DNA of 43,414 nucleotides from an uncultured Bacteroidales bacterium (GTDB lineage Bacteria; Bacteroidota; Bacteroidia; Bacteroidales; UBA932): assembly GCA_947305645.1 (NCBI GenBank), contig CAMZEC010000013.1, positions 1 through 43,414 on the forward strand, in the 5' to 3' direction. Shown in pieces: positions 27,765-34,347 of this stretch (position 1 is the stretch's first letter; each line of letters begins with the position of its first letter). Both the position numbers and the translations under genes were made by a program. A model generated the notes under the pieces. It was not told where the DNA came from and did no database searches. It was given only the letters and a program-made list of their open reading frames with translations.

Positions 27765-29096
27765 ATGGCTGAAGTCAAAAAGACCAAACACAGTTTCAAG
27801 TACTGGCAGTGGAGAGTCATCATCTGCTCGATGATAGGCTACGCGATGTTCTATTTCGTGCGCAAGAATTTCTCCTTCGCCATCCCCCTGCTGCAGCAGG
27901 TTTATCCGGAAATCACAAAGGCCCAGTTCGGTGCCATTATCTCGGCCGGCGGTATTATCTACGGTATCTCCAAGCTGATAAACGGCGTCATAGGCGACCG
28001 TACCAACGCCCGCTGGCATCTTGTGCTCGGCCTGGGTATCTGTGTGGCGGTGAACTTCCTGTTCGGATGGACGGACAAGCTCACCACTCTCATAACCGGT
28101 GCTCAGGGAGGCCCCGATTTCATAGGCGGATTCGTCACCATAATGTCGGTGCTGTACATTATTAACCAGATTTTCCAGGGCTGCGGATTCGCTCCGTGCA
28201 ATCACCTCATGGTGAGCTGGGTGCCGCCCCACGAGCTGGCCACCAAGATGAGCATCTGGAACACCTCCCACAGTATCGGGGCCTTCGTGGCGGCCGTCAT
28301 CTGCGGCTACCTTACCAGCTGGCAGCTCTGCTTCTGGGTGCCCGCCTGCATCTCGCTCTTCGGCGTTTTCTTCATTATCGCGACCCTGCGCGACACCCCC
28401 AAGTCCGTCGGACTGCCGGAACTTCCGAAGGTTGAGGGAGAGCTGGACGAAAGCAAGGGAAAGGATAAGAAAGAGTGGCGCAAGTTCCTGGTGAAGAAGG
28501 TGTTCCTGAATCCTGTGATCTGGATACTTGCACTCACGGACCTCTTCGTTTACGTTGTACGCTTTGCAATTCTGGACTGGGGCCCCTCAATGCTTCAGGA
28601 TATGGGTTTGAGCCAGGCTCTCTCCGGCTGGACCGTGGCTATTTTCGAGGTCGCAGGCTGCCTGGGAATGATTTTCGCCGGCTTCGTCTCCGACAAGCTT
28701 TTCAAAAGCCGCAGCCAGCGTGTCTGCGCCATTGAGATGGTAATAGTCGCGGGCTGTCTTGTTGCCCTTCACTACATTCAGGACATGAATTCTCCAGTGC
28801 TGTTCCTTGTGGTGCTGGCTCTCGCGGGCTTCTTCCTCTATGGGCCTCAGGCCCTTCTGGGAGTGGTGGCATCCAACGAAGTAAGTAAGAAAGCCGCATC
28901 TTCAGCAGTGGGAATCATCGGCTTTATGAGCTATTTCAGCACCCTCATCACGGGCTATCCTCTGGGTAAGTTCGCCGACACTTACGGCTGGCATCCCATC
29001 TTCATCCTGATGGCGGGTGTGTCCGTCGTGGGCTTCCTGCTCATAGTGACCCTTTGGAATCTTAAAGACCGTTCCCGCAACGTTGCAGCAGAGTAG
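27765..29096 (+). CDS. glpT: Organophosphate:phosphate antiporter, GlpT/UhpT-like MFS transporter
   Basis: 443 aa from ATG 27765 (MAEVKKTKHSFKYWQWRVII), chosen because the in-frame ATG at 27717 falls within the terminator hairpin. A near-match -7 box (TATCTTAG, 27734-27741) lies upstream. Twelve hydrophobic segments and OPA-family hallmarks are present: MFYFVRKNFSFAIPLL in helix 1, GISKLINGVIGDRTNARW in the first cytoplasmic loop, and FQGCGFAPCNHLMVSWVPP. OPA proteins exchange sugar or glycerol phosphates for inorganic phosphate. Glycerol-3-phosphate is preferred here because of the nearby phosphodiesterase; hexose phosphate cannot be excluded. It is cotranscribed with ptsH (2-base gap). Confidence 0.88.
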   Translation: MAEVKKTKHSFKYWQWRVIICSMIGYAMFYFVRKNFSFAIPLLQQVYPEITKAQFGAIISAGGIIYGISKLINGVIGDRTNARWHLVLGLGICVAVNFLFGWTDKLTTLITGAQGGPDFIGGFVTIMSVLYIINQIFQGCGFAPCNHLMVSWVPPHELATKMSIWNTSHSIGAFVAAVICGYLTSWQLCFWVPACISLFGVFFIIATLRDTPKSVGLPELPKVEGELDESKGKDKKEWRKFLVKKVFLNPVIWILALTDLFVYVVRFAILDWGPSMLQDMGLSQALSGWTVAIFEVAGCLGMIFAGFVSDKLFKSRSQRVCAIEMVIVAGCLVALHYIQDMNSPVLFLVVLALAGFFLYGPQALLGVVASNEVSKKAASSAVGIIGFMSYFSTLITGYPLGKFADTYGWHPIFILMAGVSVVGFLLIVTLWNLKDRSRNVAAE

Positions 29097-29098
29097 TC

Positions 29099-29359
29099 AT
29101 GGTTTCCGCTAAAACAGTCATTAACGCTCCCACCGGTCTGCACGCCAGGCCGGCAGGGGAGCTGGTTGCCCTGGTGAAGGGCTTCGAGGGCTCCGTAGTC
29201 AAGCTTGCTACGGCCGCCCGCTGCGTCAACGCCTCTTCTATGCTGTCCCTTCTGTCGCTCGGTCTTAAAGCCGGAACGGAAGTGGAGATTAGTGTCGAAG
29301 GCGGGCGCGAGCAGGAGGCTCTGGAGGCCGTCAAATCATTTATCGAGTCCCTCGCCTGA
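29099..29359 (+). CDS. ptsH: Phosphocarrier protein HPr
   Basis: 86 aa, the standard HPr length. The active site GLHARPAGELV places the phosphorylated residue at His15. Ser46 is retained in NASSML, the site used by HPr kinase in organisms that have it; no hprK is in this window. HPr takes phosphate from enzyme I, encoded 2 bases downstream, and passes it to EIIA (the MtlA C-terminal domain at 34348). It lies between the antiporter and ptsI in one transcript. Confidence 0.96.
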   Translation: MVSAKTVINAPTGLHARPAGELVALVKGFEGSVVKLATAARCVNASSMLSLLSLGLKAGTEVEISVEGGREQEALEAVKSFIESLA

Positions 29360-29361
29360 CC

Positions 29362-30978
29362 ATGATAGTCAGCGGCCCGGCATATCTCTGGAATAGGACC
29401 GCCTCCGACGGGGCGGTCCGTTCGTTCGCAGAAGCCTTCGAGCAGGTCCGCCAGGAGCTGGCTTCTGCCGCCTGTAGCGGAGTGGACTGCGAGCGAGGGT
29501 CGATAGTTCCTGCTGCAGTCCCGCAGCCTAAGGCGGCAGAGGTCAGCAAAGCCCACCTGGCGATTTTGGAAGATCCTTTGCTGAAGGAGACCGTAGAAGC
29601 AGAGCTGGAGGCAGGCAAGCCGGAACTGGAGGCCCTGGATGCGGCCTGCAGCAGCATCTGCGCCATGTTTTCGGAGATAGACGACGAGTACCTCCGTGCC
29701 CGCGTGGACGACGTTCGCGACGTCTTCCGACGCCTGAAAGACGCTATCTGCGGCGCTGCCGAAAAGCGAGTTGTGCCCTTTGGGGGCCAGCTCAGCCGCA
29801 GCAGACAAGTTCTCCGATGGGCGGAGGACGCCGGATGCGAGAATGGACGCGGCCCCCGGGGGGCACAGCGAGCAAAAACAGGCAGCGCCGCCAAGCCGAT
29901 AATCGTTGCCGGGGAACTCTTCCCATCAGACATTGCCTCCATTGATCTCGGCCTCATCGCCGGCATACTGTGCGCACGCGGAAGCATCACCAGCCACGTC
30001 AGTATAATTGCCCACGCCAACAGTGTGCCCATTCAATTCGGGGCGGACATCAGCCAAATAGCTGCCGGAGACATAGTTACGGTAGATGATCCGATGGTAG
30101 GCCCGTCCTCCATCGCCGCGCAAGTGCGTGCCGCCGGCCGCAAGTTATACGTAAATGCCGGCAGCGTGGAAGACATACGCGCAGCCATAGCAGCGGGAGC
30201 GGACGGAATCGGGGTGTTCCGCACGGAATTCCTCTTCCTCGGCCGCGACAGCATGCCCACGCGCGAAGAGCAGCGTGCTCTGTACCGCGAGGCACTCCTT
30301 GCCTGCGACGGTAAGCCATTGATCCTGAGGCTCCTGGACGTCGGTGGCGACAAGTCGCTCACGTATCTGCCCATGCCTCGGGAAGATAATCCCTTTCTTG
30401 GCGTAAGGGGAGTGCGCTTCGGGCTTGAGCATCAGGAGCTTTACGAGACACAGCTCGCTGCCGTTGCAGACGCCGTCTCGGACGTCCCCGGTTCACAGCT
30501 CAAGGTGATGATCCCGATGGTCTGTACGGTCGAAGAGATTCGCCGCGTCAGGGAGATGCTGGATGTCGTCCTGAGGACTTCCCTGAGCCTGCCGAAGGGT
30601 CACGGCGAAGGATCTATCCCCCTCGGAATCATGATTGAGACGCCAGCCGCGGTGCTCGACGCCGCAGCCCTTGCCGCCGAGTGCGACTTCTTCAGCATCG
30701 GCACCAACGATCTTACACAGTACATCATGGCAGCAGACCGCGGCAACGCCGCCGTCGCCGGCCTGTACGACGCCCTGTCGCCCGCAGTCCGCCGCGCAAT
30801 AGAGCTTACGGTTGCCGCCGCTCACTCGGCTCGTCATCATTCTGTCATTCTGAGCGACGGCGAAGAATCTGCAGGCATCCCTGTCGGCATTTGCGGCGAG
30901 CTCGCCTCCGATCCCCGTGCCACCGACTTCCTGCTCTCCGCAGGGCTCGATTCCCTGAGCCTTTCTAGACTAAAATGA
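29362..30978 (+). CDS. ptsI: PTS enzyme I, shortened at both ends and carrying in-frame insertions
   Basis: 538 aa. It autophosphorylates from PEP and feeds HPr. Core motifs are present: active His212 in GSITSHVSIIA, GVFRTEFLFL, IMIETPAA, FFSIGTNDLTQY and GICGELASDPRAT. The N-terminus starts in the middle of the usual ASPGIA-x-G motif (MIVSGPAYLW) and the C-terminus stops right after GLDSLSLSRLK, about 30-40 residues short of common enzymes I. Three segments look inserted: about 35 residues at 140-177 (low-complexity, Arg/Gly-rich), a repeat-derived connector at about 403-418, and 14 residues at 491-504 that split the usual AHSAGIPVGICGE motif. Function is probable from motifs but not certain. 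Confidence 0.88.
   Translation: MIVSGPAYLWNRTASDGAVRSFAEAFEQVRQELASAACSGVDCERGSIVPAAVPQPKAAEVSKAHLAILEDPLLKETVEAELEAGKPELEALDAACSSICAMFSEIDDEYLRARVDDVRDVFRRLKDAICGAAEKRVVPFGGQLSRSRQVLRWAEDAGCENGRGPRGAQRAKTGSAAKPIIVAGELFPSDIASIDLGLIAGILCARGSITSHVSIIAHANSVPIQFGADISQIAAGDIVTVDDPMVGPSSIAAQVRAAGRKLYVNAGSVEDIRAAIAAGADGIGVFRTEFLFLGRDSMPTREEQRALYREALLACDGKPLILRLLDVGGDKSLTYLPMPREDNPFLGVRGVRFGLEHQELYETQLAAVADAVSDVPGSQLKVMIPMVCTVEEIRRVREMLDVVLRTSLSLPKGHGEGSIPLGIMIETPAAVLDAAALAAECDFFSIGTNDLTQYIMAADRGNAAVAGLYDALSPAVRRAIELTVAAAHSARHHSVILSDGEESAGIPVGICGELASDPRATDFLLSAGLDSLSLSRLK
29778..29861. repeat. Inverted-repeat element inside ptsI (GGGGGCC...GGCCCCC)
   Basis: GGGGGCC near 29781 and GGCCCCC near 29851 form outer arms around about 60 bases within ptsI. 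The segment encodes a non-conserved Arg/Gly-rich stretch absent from ordinary enzymes I. It resembles mobile palindromic repeats; other genomic copies would need a search. Confidence 0.45.
30569..30615. repeat. Nested palindromic repeat inside ptsI
   Basis: TCCTGAG (30569-30575) and CGAAGGATCT (30606-30615) enclose CCCTGAGCCTGCCGAAGGG (30581-30599), which repeats the same plan of CCTGAG, spacer, CGAAGG. It replaces the variable connector of enzyme I with SLSLPKGHGEGS without breaking the frame. Confidence 0.6.
30832..30873. repeat. 42-base in-frame insertion of a TCATTCTGAGC...CGAAGAATCT repeat in ptsI
   Basis: The segment encodes RHHSVILSDGEESA and sits between HSA and GIPVGICGE. Removing it restores the standard enzyme I motif. 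Near-duplicate TCGGCT and TCTGCA codons flank it. It can fold as ATTCT-GA-GC, a four-base loop, then GC-GA-AGAAT (30847-30868), with a tandem G-A mismatch. It is the same repeat plan as the element at 30569. Confidence 0.68.
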
Positions 30979-31027
30979 CGCCGGTCATCCATTGAGTGGG
31001 ACGACCGACGTCAAAAATGGCTTAAAA

Positions 31028-31065
31028 TGCTGTCGGTCCGCCCAAAGAAAAGCAGACCGACAGCA
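31028..31065. terminator. Bidirectional terminator between ptsI and mtlD
   Basis: Perfect 11-base arms TGCTGTCGGTC (31028-31038) and GACCGACAGCA (31055-31065) lie between two convergent genes. A second imperfect hairpin (CGGTC 30982-30986 with GACCG 31003-31007) lies just beside it. Confidence 0.75.
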
Positions 31066-31075
31066 CCTGATTATT

Positions 31076-32224
31076 TTATATCTTCTCTACCTTAGCGTAC
31101 GCCTCTGCGATCTCGGCAATCAGCGGATCGCCGGCGGGGATACCGGTATACTTGGCGACGGTGGCCTCGAGGCCGGCAGTCTTGATGCTTTCCAACATCT
31201 CTACGCTCTGGGCGTCCTGAGGATTGTCGAAGTGCAGGGCGCCTCCGATGGCAAGCAGAAGCTTGTCGTACGGCAGGCCGAATCCCCTGGCAGTCATCAT
31301 AGGGAGAATCAGGCGGTCGTTCGGTGCCAGCTTGCGGAGCGGTTCACGGCCCACGCGGTCGCACTCGTCACGCAGGAAAGGATTGCTGAAGCGGCGGAGT
31401 ATCTTCTCGATGTAAGCGAAGTGGGCGTCATGGTCGAATCCGAACTTGCGTACAAGACCCTCTCCGCTCTGCTGCATGGCCTCTTTGACGATGGCGGCAA
31501 TCCTGGGGTCGGCCACACATTCGCCGATGGTGCTTATTCCCTTAAGCTTGCCGAGGTATGCGGCAGTAGCGTGACCGGTATTGAGGGTGAAGAGCTTGCG
31601 CTCTACGTATGCCAACAGATTGTCGACGGGAGTCATACCCTTGATCTCAGGCACAGTGCCCACGAAAGATGAGCGCTCCACATCCCACTCGAAATACTCC
31701 TCGACTGCAACATCCAGGGGGATTTCGCAACGTACGGGAGGAACTATGCGGTCCACGGCGGCATCGGGGAAACCAACATGCTTCTCCGCCCAGGCGGCCG
31801 TTTCGGGATCGAGCTGTGCAAACACGAGCTCCTTCAGCTGTGAGGTAGCCTTCAATCCGTTTTCGCATGCAATGACGTTAAGAGGCTTTTCGTTGCCCGC
31901 AGCCTTGCGTGCGGCAATACCCCTGGCTACGGTAGGGGCGACGAACTTAAGGATACGCAGACCCACGGCAGTGGTGATAATGTCTGCTCCTGCAATTTCC
32001 TGAACGGCTTCCTCGCTGCCGGAGTTGACGGCACGCACGCCCTTGACCTCTATATCATAGCTGTTATGGTCGGAAACATGAACGGTGTATTCCTTGCGGG
32101 TGTTTATCTGGCTGAGGAGTTCCTCAACCACATCTGCAAAAACGAGTTCGTACCCTGCCTGAGCGAGAACCGCTCCGATAAAACCGCGGCCGATGTTGCC
32201 GGCGCCGAATTGAATAGCTTTCAT
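31076..32224 (-). CDS. mtlD: Mannitol-1-phosphate 5-dehydrogenase
   Basis: 382 aa, standard length for MtlD, which oxidises mannitol-1-phosphate to fructose-6-phosphate with NAD. The nucleotide-binding N-terminus (MKAIQFGAGNIGRGFIG) and the catalytic K-x5-N-x2-H signature (KLFTLNTGHATAAYLG) are visible. It completes the PTS route with MtlA at 34348. It has its own promoter at 32245 and is convergent with ptsI. Confidence 0.96.
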   Translation of the reverse strand: MKAIQFGAGNIGRGFIGAVLAQAGYELVFADVVEELLSQINTRKEYTVHVSDHNSYDIEVKGVRAVNSGSEEAVQEIAGADIITTAVGLRILKFVAPTVARGIAARKAAGNEKPLNVIACENGLKATSQLKELVFAQLDPETAAWAEKHVGFPDAAVDRIVPPVRCEIPLDVAVEEYFEWDVERSSFVGTVPEIKGMTPVDNLLAYVERKLFTLNTGHATAAYLGKLKGISTIGECVADPRIAAIVKEAMQQSGEGLVRKFGFDHDAHFAYIEKILRRFSNPFLRDECDRVGREPLRKLAPNDRLILPMMTARGFGLPYDKLLLAIGGALHFDNPQDAQSVEMLESIKTAGLEATVAKYTGIPAGDPLIAEIAEAYAKVEKI

Positions 32225-32244
32225 ATTTATTTCAAATTATCGTA

Positions 32245-32252
32245 CAAAAATA
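32245..32252 (-). promoter_or_regulatory. -7 box TATTTTTG upstream of mtlD
   Basis: The minus strand reads TATTTTTG (exact TAnnTTTG) 20 bases before the mtlD ATG, in the 36-base gap after the esterase gene. The -33 element is not clear. Confidence 0.5.
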
Positions 32253-32260
32253 AGAAATAT

Positions 32261-33139
32261 TTATCGGAAGACCTCTTTGCTGAAGAGGATAAAGTATTTC
32301 CTCCAGTTATACCATTCGTGGCCGCCGGGGGTGACTACGAATTTGTGTTTATACCCTTTGCGGTCCAGGCTGCGGTTCCACATTGTGATGTGCGGATAAA
32401 AGAAATCCATATCGCCAATCATGATGCCGTAATACTCAGGCGCATCAGAGAACTGACGCTTCATCTTGGGCCACAGCCCACCGTAGAACTCCGGGTGCCT
32501 CAGGCCGAAAATGGTATCGTAGGCGTAGGGGGAGAATAATCCGACGTAGCCGAAGCTGTCGGGATAGTTGGCGGAAAGGTATATGGCCTGAAGACCGCCG
32601 GTGGACATTCCTGCGATGGCCCTGGAAGACTTTTCCGGAACAGTACGGAACAGGCTGTCCACAGCCGCTGTGACGTCCTGCATGAAATGAGTTTCCACCT
32701 CGCCGTCCACAACCCAGAAAGCACGCATGGCATTCGAAGCGTGCCCGCCGTTGTAATCGGCATCCGAGTAATACTTGTTCATGTTCGGCAGCACCAGGAT
32801 AAAATCCTCCGCTGCGCCGGCTATCCTCAGCGAGTCGAGGGTATAGAATACATCGCCCCTCTCGATCCATGTGGTCTCATTGCCCCGAGCCCCGTGCAGC
32901 AGATACACTACCGGATAGCGGCGCTCCGGCTCTTTATTATAACTCTCCGGAAGATACACCACCATCCTGCGTTCGCTGATGGCTTTTTCACTGCTCTTGT
33001 AGTTAACAGCCCTGACAGTCCCGCGATATCCCTTCAGGCCTTCTATCTCGGCGGATTCCGCGACATGCAAATAACGCGTGTTAGCGCAGGAACAAACGAA
33101 TAACAGAATGGCGCAGAGCAGAAGGGGATGCTTTTTCAT
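32261..33139 (-). CDS. Esterase-D/feruloyl-esterase-like lipoprotein (PF00756 type)
   Basis: 292 aa from ATG 33139 (MKKHPLLLCAILLFVCSCAN); an in-frame ATG at 33163 overlaps the preceding gene and would spoil the signal peptide. Lipobox FVCSCAN with no acidic export signal after Cys suggests a periplasm-facing lipoprotein. Alpha/beta-hydrolase features: YPVVYLLHGARGNETTWIE, nucleophile elbow AGMSTGGLQAIYLS, and the His in TPGGHEWYNWR near the C-terminus. It hydrolyses an ester, perhaps on a glycan (acetyl or feruloyl), but the substrate is unknown. It begins 4 bases after the glycosyltransferase stop. Confidence 0.85.
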   Translation of the reverse strand: MKKHPLLLCAILLFVCSCANTRYLHVAESAEIEGLKGYRGTVRAVNYKSSEKAISERRMVVYLPESYNKEPERRYPVVYLLHGARGNETTWIERGDVFYTLDSLRIAGAAEDFILVLPNMNKYYSDADYNGGHASNAMRAFWVVDGEVETHFMQDVTAAVDSLFRTVPEKSSRAIAGMSTGGLQAIYLSANYPDSFGYVGLFSPYAYDTIFGLRHPEFYGGLWPKMKRQFSDAPEYYGIMIGDMDFFYPHITMWNRSLDRKGYKHKFVVTPGGHEWYNWRKYFILFSKEVFR

Positions 33140-33143
33140 CGCA

Positions 33144-34298
33144 CTATTGCTTGCTGTCGGCATGAGCCGTTTCGTACATGGAGATAAGAGACTTTATGGA
33201 ATCCACAACGTCGAAGTTCCTGGCATTGTCTGCATAGGCCTGGCTGTAACGGTCCCTTTCTTCCGGATGCTCTATCCACCAGTCTATGCGCCTGGCAAGC
33301 GCCTTGCTGTCGCCGCACGGGTAGATGCTCTCGGGGCAGATGGCAAACTGGATGGTGCCGATGTGACGGCCTTCTCCGATTACCGGAACGGTTCCGGCGC
33401 TGGTGGCCTCCAGGCAGGAGAGGCCTTCAACTTCCACCCACGCGCAGTGAATGTACAGATAACTCTTGCGGGCCAGTTCCGCCAGCTCTTCATGACTGAA
33501 AAAACCGAATTCCGGCTTGTGCTCTACAATACCTTCGGCGTAAAGCTTGTCCGCCATTTTGCGGTATTTACCGGCCTTTGGACCGTTGCCGGCAAAGATG
33601 AGACGTATCTTCTTTGCGTACTTGCTGTAACGCATGGCGTCGATAAGAGTGTTCTGTGACTTCTCGTTCGCCAGCCTGCCTATGCAGAGCAGCCGGATTT
33701 CCGACGTGTCTCCGTAGGGCTCTGTGACTATGCGCTCGGACGGCAGATCTATTCCATTGGAAATCACATGGAACCTGGCCTTGGTTCCCTTGGCCATGAG
33801 ATATTGCTTGCAGATCAGGGTCGGACACTGGATGTCGGAACAATGGTTGAATACTTTGGCGTTCCAGTATTTCATCAGCAGTGGGTTCACGAAATTGATC
33901 TTGGGCAGGCCCAGGTTTGCCGTGACGTTGTGGGGAAAGAGGTGGAAGGTTCCCACGCATGCCTTTCCCTTCTTCCGGGCTATTCTCATGGCTACTTCTT
34001 CAAGAGGCATCGCCTCCTCGAAGTGAATTACATCCGCCCAGTCAATGGCATTGCTTATCCTCTTCTTGTCTATCTTTGCATAGCAGAATCCGTTGGCGGC
34101 AATGACAGGTTCGAAGATGGGGAAAATAAAATGCTCAAGGGGGAAATCGGGCTGGGGCCCGTTCGTGTCAGGATTACGAACGGCCATAAGGCGTGCATCT
34201 ATGCCATTGTCCCTCAGCCTCTTTATTGTATTCAACGCCGAAACGCTCAACCCGTTGCCTTTATTGTAGGCGTTGTTGCAAACAAATAGAACTTTCAT
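33144..34298 (-). CDS. GT4-type glycosyltransferase
   Basis: 384 aa from ATG 34298 (MKVLFVCNNAYNKGNGLSVS). The longer upstream reading runs through the divergent promoter region and into mtlA, so it is discarded. GT-B fold markers: N-terminal Rossmann start with an acceptor loop (NKGNGLSVSALNTIKRL), donor-side LCIGRLANEKSQNTLIDAM, and the E-x7-E motif region VEVEGLSCLEATSAGTVPVI. It is a cytoplasmic retaining glycosyltransferase that adds a sugar to a lipid or polysaccharide acceptor; donor and acceptor are unknown. Its neighbours (esterase, mtlD) do not clarify the pathway. Confidence 0.88.
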   Translation of the reverse strand: MKVLFVCNNAYNKGNGLSVSALNTIKRLRDNGIDARLMAVRNPDTNGPQPDFPLEHFIFPIFEPVIAANGFCYAKIDKKRISNAIDWADVIHFEEAMPLEEVAMRIARKKGKACVGTFHLFPHNVTANLGLPKINFVNPLLMKYWNAKVFNHCSDIQCPTLICKQYLMAKGTKARFHVISNGIDLPSERIVTEPYGDTSEIRLLCIGRLANEKSQNTLIDAMRYSKYAKKIRLIFAGNGPKAGKYRKMADKLYAEGIVEHKPEFGFFSHEELAELARKSYLYIHCAWVEVEGLSCLEATSAGTVPVIGEGRHIGTIQFAICPESIYPCGDSKALARRIDWWIEHPEERDRYSQAYADNARNFDVVDSIKSLISMYETAHADSKQ

Positions 34299-34310
34299 AA
34301 GCAGTGGCCG

Positions 34311-34318
34311 CAAAGATA
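34311..34318 (-). promoter_or_regulatory. -7 box TATCTTTG for the glycosyltransferase gene
   Basis: The minus strand reads TATCTTTG 12 bases before the ATG at 34298, so the 5' leader would be very short. On the other strand, TATATTTA at 34331-34338 is a weaker candidate for mtlA. The two genes are divergent across 49 bases. Confidence 0.58.
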
Positions 34319-34347
34319 CGAAAAATATAGTATATTTACATTCTGTA

